DNA from: CAWEDP01 sp963807925
GTDB taxonomy: Bacteria > Acidobacteriota > Vicinamibacteria > Vicinamibacterales > CAVVIG01
Direction: 5' to 3'
Length of the DNA: 64,000 bases
Assembly (NCBI GenBank): GCA_963807925.1
Contig: CAWEDP010000002.1
Coordinates: 1,488,001 to 1,552,000 of the forward strand
The notes under the pieces were generated by a model, which worked only from the letters and a program-made list of their open reading frames with translations, did not search any database and was not told the DNA's origin. The position numbers and the translations under genes were made by a program. Shown piece after piece: positions 47,731-55,352 of this stretch (position 1 is the stretch's first letter; each line of letters starts with the position of its first letter).

Positions 47731-48300
47731 ATGGACGTCAACGATTTGAAGGCGGTGTTTGCCGACGTGAACGCGCGGATGAACACCGCGATCGATCACG
47801 TGCGGCACGAACTGAGCGGGGTGCGGACCGGACGCGCGTCGGTGACCATTCTCGACGGCGTCCACGTCGAGGCGTACGGCTCGAAGGTGCCGCTCAACCA
47901 GCTGGCCGGCCTCTCGATTCCCGAGCCGTCGCTCATCGTCGCCCAGCCGTTCGATCCGTCGCAGCTCGGCACGATCGAGAAGGCGATCCGCGCGTCGGAT
48001 CTCGGTCTGAATCCGTCGAACGACGGCAAGGTCATCCGCATTCCCATTCCGTCGTTGACCGAAGAGCGCCGCAAGGAGCTCTCCCGTCACGTGCACAAGC
48101 TGTCGGAGGACGGGCGCAACAGCCTCCGGCAGATCCGGCGCGACGCGAACGAGCGGATGAAGAAGCTCCTGAAGGATCACAAGATCTCGGAAGACGACGA
48201 GAAGAAGGGGCTCGACGAGGTCCAGAAGCTCACCGATCAGCACGTGAAACAGGTCGACGAGCTCCAGAAGAAGAAGGACGCGGAGCTGCTCGGCAGATAG
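47731..48300 (+). CDS. frr: Ribosome recycling factor
   Basis: Splits post-termination ribosomes with EF-G. The 189 residues include ELSGVRTGRASVTILDGVHVEAYGS (here in two parts), PLNQLAGLSIPEPSLIV, NDGKVIRIPIPSLTEERRKEL and the C-terminal long helix DDEKKGLDEVQKLTD. GGACGGAG lies directly before the ATG at 47731. The gene closes the rpsB-tsf-pyrH-frr block. Confidence 0.96.
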   Translation: MDVNDLKAVFADVNARMNTAIDHVRHELSGVRTGRASVTILDGVHVEAYGSKVPLNQLAGLSIPEPSLIVAQPFDPSQLGTIEKAIRASDLGLNPSNDGKVIRIPIPSLTEERRKELSRHVHKLSEDGRNSLRQIRRDANERMKKLLKDHKISEDDEKKGLDEVQKLTDQHVKQVDELQKKKDAELLGR

Positions 48301-48340
48301 CCGCGCGCGGTCGGCAGTGGCCGCCGACGCCCGCCCAGCC

Positions 48341-49510
48341 ATGTCGTTCTTCTCCCATCTCCAATGCTCCGTCCCCTGCGGAGCGCCGTCTCTCGATCCC
48401 CGACAGAGGCATCACCTCTGCGTCTGCGGAGCGCCACTCCTGGCCCGCTACGACCTGGACGCGGCCAGCCGGTGGCCGCGCGAGAGCCTGCGCGACCGCG
48501 CCGAAACGATGTGGCGGTACCGCGAACTGATGCCTCTCTTCGACGGCGAGTCGCCGGTGACGCTCGGCGAAGGCTTCACACCGCTCGTGCACGCCCGCAC
48601 CCTCGGCTCACGCCTCGGTTTGTCGCGGCTGCACATCAAGGACGAGTCGCTGAACCCGACCAACTCGTTCAAGGCGCGGGGCCAATCGGCCGCCATCACG
48701 CGCGCCCGCGGCCTCGGCGCCACGACCGTCGCCCTCCCGTCGGCGGGCAACGCGGGGAACGCCGCAGCGGCATATGCCGCCTGCGCCGGGCTGGCGGCGC
48801 AGGTCTTCCTCCCGCGCGACGCGAAGAAGCCGTTCGTGCGCGAATGCGAGCTGTACGGTGCCGAGGTGACGCTGGTCGACGGGCTGATCACCGACGCCGG
48901 CCGGGTGGCCGCCGAGCGGGGCGGTCCGCTCGGCTGGTACGACGTGTCCACGCTCAAGGAGCCCTACCGCATCGAGGGCAAGAAGACCATGGCCTTCGAA
49001 CTCGCCGAGCAGATGGACTGGACGTGGCCCGACTGGATCGTGTATCCCACGGGCGGAGGCACCGGCCTCATCGGCATGTGGAAGGCGTTCGACGAGCTGG
49101 AACGCATCGGCTGGATGAAGCCGACCACCCGTCCTCGCATGGTCTCAGTCCAGGCCGAGGGCTGCGCGCCGATCGTGCGGGCGTACCACGACGGCGCCGA
49201 TCGCGCCGCGGCATGGGAGGGGGCGCAGACGATTGCCGACGGACTCCGCGTGCCGCGCGCCATCGGCGATTTCCTGATCCTGGACGCCCTGCGCGAGAGC
49301 GGCGGCACTGCGGTTGCGGTGTCGGATGCGGCGATGGTCGAGGGGATGCGCGAGATCGGCCGGGCGGAGGGCATCAGCGCGGCGCCCGAGGGGGGCGCGG
49401 CCCTCGCCGCGATCAAGCAGCTGGTCGCCGAGCGGATGATCCGCCGCGACGACACCGTCGTCCTGTTCAACACCGGGGGGGCGCTCAAGTACCTGGACGT
49501 GCTCGACTGA
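48341..49510 (+). CDS. thrC: Threonine synthase
   Basis: PLP enzyme converting O-phosphohomoserine to threonine. The 389 residues have an N-terminal Cys-rich segment (CSVPCG ... CVCG, residues about 7-30), which may bind zinc as in some threonine synthases, and then TLGEGFTPLV, the PLP-Lys motif NPTNSFKARG and LPSAGNAGNAAAAYA. The C-terminal end has VLFNTGGALKYLDVL. It follows frr by 40 nt and converges with pfkA. Confidence 0.92.
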   Translation: MSFFSHLQCSVPCGAPSLDPRQRHHLCVCGAPLLARYDLDAASRWPRESLRDRAETMWRYRELMPLFDGESPVTLGEGFTPLVHARTLGSRLGLSRLHIKDESLNPTNSFKARGQSAAITRARGLGATTVALPSAGNAGNAAAAYAACAGLAAQVFLPRDAKKPFVRECELYGAEVTLVDGLITDAGRVAAERGGPLGWYDVSTLKEPYRIEGKKTMAFELAEQMDWTWPDWIVYPTGGGTGLIGMWKAFDELERIGWMKPTTRPRMVSVQAEGCAPIVRAYHDGADRAAAWEGAQTIADGLRVPRAIGDFLILDALRESGGTAVAVSDAAMVEGMREIGRAEGISAAPEGGAALAAIKQLVAERMIRRDDTVVLFNTGGALKYLDVLD

Positions 49511-49556
49511 CGCCGCGTGCCTCGCCTCCCGGCCCGGGCGCCAGCTGCGAATCGGC

Positions 49557-50639
49557 TCAGTCGCCGAAGGTGACGCCGATCGCCCGCGCCGCGCGGACGA
49601 GATCGAAGTCCAGCGGCACCGTCCTCGATTTCCCCACGACGTCCTGAAGCGGCCGCGCGACGATGTTCGGCGGATCGAGCGCCACCATCATGCCGAAGTC
49701 GCCGGCACGAACGAGCTCGACGGCCTTGGCGCCGAACCTGGTCGCGAGGACGCGATCGACGCTCGTCGGCGTTCCGCCGCGCTGGAGGTGGCCAAGCACG
49801 ACCGATCGGGTTTCCTTTCCCGTTTCGCGCGCGAGCGCCTCGCACACCCTCGCGCCAATCCCTCCGAGGCGCTCGACGTGCTCCGCGCTCCTCGCCTCGA
49901 GCACCGACGTCGCTCCGCCCTTCGGAAACGCCCCCTCGGCGACGACGACGATGCTGAAGCTGGCGCCCCAGCGCTCACGGTCGCGCAGGCGCTGGGCGAC
50001 CAGCGCGATGTCGAACGGGATCTCGGGGATGAGAATCGCATCCGCCCCGCCGGCGACGCCCGCGTACAGCGCAATCCACCCGGCGTAGCGTCCCATCACC
50101 TCGACCACGATGATGCGGTGGTGCGCTTCGGCGGTCGTGTGCAGGCGATCGATCGCGTCGGTCGCGAAATCGACGGCAGTATCGAAGCCGAAACAGTTGG
50201 TGGTCCCGACGATGTCGTTGTCGATGGTCTTGGGAACGCCGACAATCGGGATGCCGAGGGCGCAGAAGCGGTCCGCGATGGCCAGCGTGCCGTCGCCCCC
50301 GATGACGACGAGGGCGTCGAGGCCCATCTTCCGAAACATCTCGGTGACGCGCTGCGCGTACGCCTTGGTGCCTTCCGACGTGGTGATGAGGCGATCGAGC
50401 GGATTGCCGCGGTTGATCGTGCCGAGGATGGTGCCGCCCAGGCGAAGGATGCCGGCGACGTCGCGCGGCGTGAGCGGCCGCGACCGGCCGGGCTCGAGGA
50501 GCCCGTCGAAGCTGTCTTCCAGGCCGATGCAGTCGATCCCGCAGTGGGACGCGGACTTGACGACCGCGCGGATCACCGCGTTGAGCCCGGGCGCGTCGCC
50601 ACCGCCGGTGAGGATCCCGAGGCGTGTGACCGAAGGCAT
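49557..50639 (-). CDS. pfkA: 6-phosphofructokinase, Gly/Lys hybrid-signature type
   Basis: The 360-residue protein starts MPSVTRLGILTGGGDAPGLN and contains VVIGGDGTLAIADRF (114-118 GGDGT), VPKTIDNDIVGTTNCFGFDTA and VEVMGRYAGWIAL. In the family, Gly at the fourth position of GGDG with Gly in PGTIDND marks ATP enzymes, and Asp with Lys (GGDD, PKTIDND) marks PPi enzymes. This protein has GGDG with PKTIDND, the hybrid seen in group III ATP-type enzymes. ATP use is likely but not certain. The ATG directly follows a -10 box. Confidence 0.92.
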   Translation of the reverse strand: MPSVTRLGILTGGGDAPGLNAVIRAVVKSASHCGIDCIGLEDSFDGLLEPGRSRPLTPRDVAGILRLGGTILGTINRGNPLDRLITTSEGTKAYAQRVTEMFRKMGLDALVVIGGDGTLAIADRFCALGIPIVGVPKTIDNDIVGTTNCFGFDTAVDFATDAIDRLHTTAEAHHRIIVVEVMGRYAGWIALYAGVAGGADAILIPEIPFDIALVAQRLRDRERWGASFSIVVVAEGAFPKGGATSVLEARSAEHVERLGGIGARVCEALARETGKETRSVVLGHLQRGGTPTSVDRVLATRFGAKAVELVRAGDFGMMVALDPPNIVARPLQDVVGKSRTVPLDFDLVRAARAIGVTFGD

Positions 50640-50644
50640 ACGAG

Positions 50645-50650
50645 ACTATA
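50645..50650 (-). promoter_or_regulatory. -10 box of pfkA, leaderless start
   Basis: TATAGT on the minus strand is 5 nt before the pfkA ATG, so the mRNA probably begins at the start codon. It faces away from the tRNA promoter. Confidence 0.6.
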
Positions 50651-50661
50651 GCAGGCGTCGA

Positions 50662-50691
50662 TTGCGGCCCGGTGGTAACGACATGTACAAT
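50662..50691 (+). promoter_or_regulatory. Promoter of tRNA-Ala
   Basis: TTGCGG (50662-50667) and TACAAT (50686-50691) are separated by 18 nt; transcription would begin about 9 nt before the mature tRNA. Confidence 0.55.
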
Positions 50692-50706
50692 GAGCGGTCC
50701 TCGAGT

Positions 50707-50782
50707 GGGCGGCTAGCTCAGTTGGGAGAGCGCCGCGTTCGCAACGCGGAGGTCGGGAGTTCGAGCCTCCTGCCGTCCACCA
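50707..50782 (+). tRNA. tRNA-Ala (anticodon CGC)
   Basis: The cloverleaf can be drawn completely: acceptor GGGCGGC with GCCGTCC (one G-U pair), D arm CTAGCTCAGTTGGGAGAG, anticodon stem CCGCG/CGCGG with loop TTCGCAA giving anticodon CGC, T loop TTCGAGC and encoded CCA at 50780-50782. The anticodon reads GCG alanine codons, common in this GC-rich genome. Confidence 0.95.
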
Positions 50783-50999
50783 CAATCGCTTGTGAGAGAG
50801 TCGTCCTCCGCACCGAAGTGGCTCCAGATCCTCCCGGAGGCTCTTGAAAATCGCGTCGTACACCGCTCGAATTGCGGGTGTCGGACGCACGATGTGGATG
50901 TGGTACTGAAGTCGAGACCAGATCAGGGCAGCCTGGGCGTCGAGAATCGCGTCGAATCAGGCCGGAACCGGGTTTGGTTCAACTCATGTCAACGGTCCG

Positions 51000-51341
51000 T
51001 TATCGGCCGAGAACGACGTCGATTCCGGTCAGGAGCAGTGCCACCTTTGCCGCGGCGACCTTGCTCACCCTTTCGGTCAGCGCCCCCTTGTCGAGGGCGA
51101 TGATGTGCGACACGTTGGCGACGGAATCCGTCCGAAGGCTGGTCGATCGAGCAGTGAGCAGCACATTGCCTGGCGCGTCTGCCCACTTCAGATTGCTCGT
51201 CAAGGGAACACAAACCACGGTTGCGATCCGACTGCGGTTCAGAGCGTCGCCCTGCACGACAACGACGGGCCGGCGAAATCCTGGTTCAGAGCCGGATGGG
51301 GGCCGTAGATCGGCCCACCAGACCTCTCCCTGGGAAATCAC
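51000..51341 (-). CDS. MazF/PemK-like endoribonuclease toxin
   Basis: A 113-residue protein with the MazF-family pattern: SQGEVWWADLRPPSGSEPG near the start, RRPVVVVQGDALN, VVCVPLTSNL and the C-terminal ALDKGALTERV. Toxins of this family cleave single-stranded mRNA. The GTG at 51341 overlaps the antitoxin stop by GTGA; a GTG one codon upstream is possible. The longer frame to 51416 overlaps the antitoxin and is not used. It pairs with the ribbon-helix-helix gene upstream. Confidence 0.88.
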   Translation of the reverse strand: MISQGEVWWADLRPPSGSEPGFRRPVVVVQGDALNRSRIATVVCVPLTSNLKWADAPGNVLLTARSTSLRTDSVANVSHIIALDKGALTERVSKVAAAKVALLLTGIDVVLGR

Positions 51342-51574
51342 CACTCGGTGTTCTCCAATATTTGGCGCCCGGCCGCTGTGACAAACGCGTCCCTCTGCTC
51401 GCCCACGTCCGCGCACACGCGATCCATCGCCTCGGTCACCTCGTCGGGTGCGTGTCGGGCCACGTATTCCGCAAGGGCCGCACTGAACACCTCGCTTCGC
51501 GACCGTCCCGCGCGCCGGGCAAGGCGCTCAACTCTTTCGAAGACTTCGTCGGGAATGGACACCGCCGTTTTCAT
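51338..51574 (-). CDS. Ribbon-helix-helix antitoxin (MazE-like)
   Basis: A 78-residue protein whose first 45 residues (MKTAVSIPDEVFERVERLA, then GRSRSEVFSAALAEYVARH) form a ribbon-helix-helix DNA-binding domain. The acidic C-terminal part would bind the toxin. Its stop overlaps the toxin start by 4 nt. The ATG is 6 nt after a TATACT box, and an AACCGGTT palindrome overlaps the promoter and could be its operator. Confidence 0.86.
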   Translation of the reverse strand: MKTAVSIPDEVFERVERLARRAGRSRSEVFSAALAEYVARHAPDEVTEAMDRVCADVGEQRDAFVTAAGRQILENTEW

Positions 51575-51580
51575 ACCAGA

Positions 51581-51593
51581 AGTATAACCGGTT
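51581..51593 (-). promoter_or_regulatory. Promoter and possible operator of the toxin-antitoxin pair
   Basis: TATACT at 51581-51586 is 6 nt from the antitoxin ATG. The palindrome AACCGGTT (51586-51593) abuts the -10 box. Ribbon-helix-helix antitoxins usually repress their own promoter at such sites; binding is inferred. Confidence 0.5.
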
Positions 51594-51718
51594 CAGGCCG
51601 TGCCGCTCCCCCACACGATGCGTCGCGATGTCCGACGCCGGGGCGCGGCGACCACGCTGCGCGCGGAGGTCGGTCCGCGCCGTGGCGTATGCTCTCCACC
51701 GTCAGGGAGGAGATGCCG

Positions 51719-52867
51719 ATGCCCGTCAGGCCGCCGCTCGCCGGTCTTCTCGTCGTCGCACTGGCGGCGCTCGTCGACAGCGTGATCCTCGCACAGCCCG
51801 CGCGGCAGCAGGTGCCGCTGTTCGAGCCGGATCCGCTCTGGTTCGACCCGCTGCCGAACAAGTGGGTGTCGGGCCAGGTCGGCGGCATCGCCGTCGATTC
51901 GCACGACGACGTCTGGGTGTTCCATCGTCCGGCCACAATTCCCGATGGTGAGAAAGCCGCGTCGCTCGTGCCGCCGCAGGCGGAGTGCTGTATTCCCGCG
52001 CCGCCGGTCCTGGAGTTCGACAGCCACGGGCGGTTCCTGCAGGCATGGGGCGGACCGGGCCGCGGGTACGAATGGTTCGCCTCGGAGCACGGCATCTTCG
52101 TCGATCGCGACGACAACGTCTGGCTGAGCGGGAACGCGAAGGACGACAATCAACTGCTCAAGTTCACGAGCCAGGGCCGGTTCCTCCAGCAGATCGGACG
52201 GGCGCGCAAGAACGCCGGCAGCAACGACACGGCGAATCTCGGCGGGCCGGCCGGCCTGTTCGTCTACCGCAAGACGAACGAGCTCTTCGTCGCGGACGGC
52301 TATTTCAACCACCGCGTGATCGTGTTCGACGCGACGACCGGCGCCTACAAGCGGCACTGGGGCGCGTACGGCCGAAGGCCCGACGATGCACTGGCATTCC
52401 CGCCGCGGGCGCAGTTGATTGCGGGTCCCGCCCCCGCAGGGTTCAACAATCCGGTCCACGCCGTGCTCGTGACGAACGACGACCTGGTGTATGTGGCGGA
52501 TCGATCCAACAACCGACTGCAGGTGTTCCGCCTCGACGGCACCTTCGTCAAGGAGGCGTTCATTTCCCGGAACACGTTGCAGGCCGAAGGCACCGTGCAC
52601 GCGTTCGCGGTCTCGTCCGATCCTGGGCAGCGCTTTCTCTACGTGGTCGACGGCTCGAACAAGGCGATCCGCGTCCTGAACCGTGCCACGCTCGAGATCG
52701 TCTCATCGGTCGGCGGACATGCGGGGCACAACGCTCGCGAGTTCTTTCACGCGCACGGCCTCGCAGCTGATTCGAAGGGGAACCTGTTTGTGGGCGAGGT
52801 CAACAACGGCCAGCGGTACTACCGATATCGGTTCACGGGGATGGGGCGCGGGCCGGCGAGGCAGTGA
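51719..52867 (+). CDS. Secreted NHL-repeat (beta-propeller) protein
   Basis: A 382-residue protein with a signal peptide (about residues 1-27, GLLVVALAALVDSVILA) and repeated NHL-like blades: VGGIAVDSHDDVWVFHRP, GIFVDRDDNVWLSGN, NELFVADGYFNHRVIVFD, VYVADRSNNRLQVFRLDG and GLAADSKGNLFVGEV. A Cys pair (ECCIP) lies between blades. The propeller resembles peptidyl-alpha-hydroxyglycine lyase-like proteins, but an enzymatic role is not shown. GGGAGGAG is 7 nt before the ATG at 51719, so this start is preferred to the ATG at 51713. Confidence 0.82.
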   Translation: MPVRPPLAGLLVVALAALVDSVILAQPARQQVPLFEPDPLWFDPLPNKWVSGQVGGIAVDSHDDVWVFHRPATIPDGEKAASLVPPQAECCIPAPPVLEFDSHGRFLQAWGGPGRGYEWFASEHGIFVDRDDNVWLSGNAKDDNQLLKFTSQGRFLQQIGRARKNAGSNDTANLGGPAGLFVYRKTNELFVADGYFNHRVIVFDATTGAYKRHWGAYGRRPDDALAFPPRAQLIAGPAPAGFNNPVHAVLVTNDDLVYVADRSNNRLQVFRLDGTFVKEAFISRNTLQAEGTVHAFAVSSDPGQRFLYVVDGSNKAIRVLNRATLEIVSSVGGHAGHNAREFFHAHGLAADSKGNLFVGEVNNGQRYYRYRFTGMGRGPARQ

Positions 52868-53056
52868 ACGGCGAACCTGCTGGCGCCGACAACTGGATCG
52901 ACAGGGGCATTTTCCATGTCAGACGAAAGTCTGAGTACAGGGACGAACGTGTTATGCTATAGAAGAGCTGAGGTGCCATAGTGTAGGATTCGGTGGCTCA
53001 GCAGGACTTGAACCGACACATTGTCCATCTTCCTCCGAAGCGTGCAGGAGGCCCCG

Positions 53057-54211
53057 GTGTTTCCGACCACTATGAACCCACCAGAAGTCCAGTTGCTCGG
53101 GCAGAGCGCCGCCATGGACGTCACGCGCGCCGACATCGACTGCGCCGCACGATCGGACGCCAAGGTCTTGATCACGGGTGAGACTGGAGTGGGCAAGGAG
53201 ATCGCCGCCCGGCTGATCCATCAGCGAAGCTCGCGCGCGTCGGCGCGACTGGTCACCATCAACTGTGCCGGTCTGCCGGATTCGCTCCTCGAGTCCGAGT
53301 TGTTCGGTCACGCGCGAGGCAGCTTCACGGGCGCGTTCCGGGACAAGCCGGGCATGCTCGAGATGGCGCCCAACGGCACGGTGTTCCTCGATGAAATCGG
53401 CGAGATGAGCCTGCGCATGCAGTCGGTTCTGCTGCGATTTCTCGAGACCGGAGAGATTCAGCGCATCGGCGCGACGCACTCGCACACGCGCGTCAACGTG
53501 CGGCTGATCACGGCGACCAACCGCGACCTGCAGAAGCACATCGAGTCGGGCGCGTTTCGCGAAGATCTCTATTTCCGCCTGAACGTGATCCGGATCTGCA
53601 TCCCGCCGCTTCGCGAACGCCGCGAAGACGTGCCGTTACTGATCGATCACTTTCTCGACGTGTACAGCCGTCAACATCGGGTACTCCGCCCGCAGCTCCT
53701 CCCCGCGACGATGGACGTCCTGGTGGGGTATCGGTGGCCGGGGAACATTCGCGAGTTGAGGAACCTGGTCGAACGCTTGGTACTCAAGTCGTCGGGACGG
53801 TCGGTTCGTCCCGCCGATCTGCCGGCTGAAACCATTGCGGCGCCGGTTGCCAATTCCAGTGACAATGGCAACAATAGGGGTCGTTCCGAACCGGCGCGCT
53901 CCGCGGTCGAACGGATGGCCAGTCGGATGTTCGATCAGGGCGAGTCGTTCTGGACGGTCGTTTACGTCGATTTCATGGCGCGGGACATCACGCGCGAGGA
54001 CCTGCGCAAGCTCGTTCAGATGGGACTCGAGAAGACGAACGGCAACTACCGAATGCTCGTCCAGCTCTTCAATATGCCGTCTGACGACTACAAACGGTTC
54101 CTGACCTTCCTGCGCAAGCACAATTGCCACTTGCCGTTTCAGCGTTTTCGTCTGTCACCGGTACGACTGTCCTCCCCCGAGCCGGGATTGGTCGCGGGCG
54201 GCAAAGCGTAG
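53057..54211 (+). CDS. Sigma54-type AAA+ activator without receiver domain (copy A)
   Basis: A 384-residue regulator consisting of an AAA+ domain (Walker A GETGVGKE, GSFTGAFRDKPG as the GAFTGA loop, Walker B GTVFLDEIGEM, GYRWPGNIRELRNLVERL) with no N-terminal sensor beyond about 25 residues. After a linker it ends in a C-terminal region shared with the gene at 62239-63453 (ESFWTVVYVDFM, then GLEKTNGNYRMLVQLFNM and DYKRFLTFLRKHNC). The region resembles a diverged Fis-type HTH. AGGAGG is 5 nt before the GTG chosen as start; a TTG at 53021 is the longer alternative. Confidence 0.87.
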   Translation: MFPTTMNPPEVQLLGQSAAMDVTRADIDCAARSDAKVLITGETGVGKEIAARLIHQRSSRASARLVTINCAGLPDSLLESELFGHARGSFTGAFRDKPGMLEMAPNGTVFLDEIGEMSLRMQSVLLRFLETGEIQRIGATHSHTRVNVRLITATNRDLQKHIESGAFREDLYFRLNVIRICIPPLRERREDVPLLIDHFLDVYSRQHRVLRPQLLPATMDVLVGYRWPGNIRELRNLVERLVLKSSGRSVRPADLPAETIAAPVANSSDNGNNRGRSEPARSAVERMASRMFDQGESFWTVVYVDFMARDITREDLRKLVQMGLEKTNGNYRMLVQLFNMPSDDYKRFLTFLRKHNCHLPFQRFRLSPVRLSSPEPGLVAGGKA

Positions 54212-54234
54212 CGGGGCCCAAGCTGGAGCCCTTC

Positions 54235-54648
54235 ATGGACGTTCACGGGCACGTTCACCCGGCGTTCGGTCAGACGGCGACAGTCGTTCGACGAGCCATC
54301 ATCGTCGACGACGACCTGTCGACGCTCGGAGCCATGGAGAGCCTGCTCGCGCAATGGGGCCTGGAAGTGGTCGCGTTCGGCGATTTCGAGCGTGCCCGGG
54401 CCGAGCTCACCAGCGGCGCCCCGCCTGACGTCCTCCTCGTCGACATCAGACTCGGAATGTTCAACGGGCTTCAGTTGGTCCATCTCGCCAAGCAGTCCAA
54501 TGCCGCCACGGCCGTCATCGTGGTGTCAGGTTTCGACGACCCCGTCTTGTGCGCCGAGGCGGAAGCGGCCGGCGCCTTGTTCCTGTTGAAACCAGTCGAT
54601 CTGATCGCCCTGCGCCACCACCTTTCAGTCGGACTCCCGGACGACTAA
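54235..54648 (+). CDS. Stand-alone response regulator receiver protein
   Basis: A 137-residue single-domain receiver. The acidic triad is IIVDDD (25-27), the phospho-acceptor Asp70 is in LLVDIRLGMFNG, and Lys119 is in LLKPVD. No output domain is present. It begins 24 nt after the sigma54-type activator and probably forms an operon with it, so it may act on that receiver-less activator in trans; this is inference. No histidine kinase is in the window. Confidence 0.85.
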   Translation: MDVHGHVHPAFGQTATVVRRAIIVDDDLSTLGAMESLLAQWGLEVVAFGDFERARAELTSGAPPDVLLVDIRLGMFNGLQLVHLAKQSNAATAVIVVSGFDDPVLCAEAEAAGALFLLKPVDLIALRHHLSVGLPDD

Positions 54649-54793
54649 CGGATCAGCGTACTATTTACAGTTTATTTATGTGAGTCGTCGAAATGATACA
54701 GCAAAGTCAGGCCAAGGGATGCCTTCTTTGATACGACGGGCAATCACGGGAAGACCCTTAATCGCTGTAACGTTCGGACGACGGTGAAATAAC

Positions 54794-54809
54794 GGGGCCT
54801 ATGGGCCCC
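54794..54809 (+). other. GC-rich hairpin in the AT-richer gap between two receiver genes
   Basis: GGGGCC-TATG-GGCCCC forms a 6-bp stem with a 4-nt loop. The surrounding gap (54649-54868) is AT-richer than its neighbours, holds no gene, and may contain a terminator or the next promoter. There is no T tract. Confidence 0.35.
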
Positions 54810-54868
54810 TGAGCTCGTTTCGGAACCTCCCGCCCGTTTACGGCACTTGGATTGCCTCGCCGGGTGCC

Positions 54869-55312
54869 ATGCAGCAGCGCGTGTTGCTCGTCGAGCCGGA
54901 TGCATTGGCGCGAGCCTCCTTGCGACAGGCTCTCAGCTCAGTAGCAGAAGTCAACTCGTGCGGGAACTTTTCAGCAGCCCGACGAAGATTGCGAGAACAC
55001 CGATACGCGCTTGTCGTCGCCAATCTCCGATTGGATGGCTTCAACGGGCTGCACCTCGCCTATCTCGCCCCTTCGGGAACTCGAACTGTCATTTACGCCG
55101 ATCGACTGGACCTCTCGCTCGCCCGTGAGGTCCAGGACGCGGGCGCGTTCCTGGAGGTCCGTGAGCGCCTTCCGCTCACGATCGCAGGGTATCTCCAGGG
55201 CGATCTCCCGCCGAAAGACCGCCGCAGCCCTCTGAGCCGCGATCGAGGCGTCGCGCACGAGGTCGGGCGCCGCTGCTCCGATCGAGTGGCTACCGCCGTC
55301 TGTTCGGACTGA
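54869..55312 (+). CDS. Degenerate receiver-domain protein lacking the phospho-acceptor Asp
   Basis: A 147-residue protein that aligns by eye with the receiver at 54235-54648: LLVEPDALARASLRQAL, LVVANLRLDGFNGLHLAYL and DAGAFLEV. The phospho-acceptor position is Asn52 instead of Asp (ANLRLDGFNG against VDIRLGMFNG), and the conserved Lys is missing (LEVRERLP against LLKPVD). It would not be phosphorylated in the normal way. The last 35 residues are basic and unstructured. It may be a pseudo-receiver working with its intact paralog. Confidence 0.72.
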   Translation: MQQRVLLVEPDALARASLRQALSSVAEVNSCGNFSAARRRLREHRYALVVANLRLDGFNGLHLAYLAPSGTRTVIYADRLDLSLAREVQDAGAFLEVRERLPLTIAGYLQGDLPPKDRRSPLSRDRGVAHEVGRRCSDRVATAVCSD

Positions 55313-55352
55313 CTTCGGGTTTAGGAGCCGCCTGGATCTGTTGACGGTCCTG

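Noticed and set aside
50573..50890. Minus-strand ORF containing GGSNSRPPRCERGALPTEL
   Set aside because: This is the well-known false peptide from reading a tRNA gene in antisense; it overlaps tRNA-Ala. The remaining part upstream of the tRNA shows no family I recognise.
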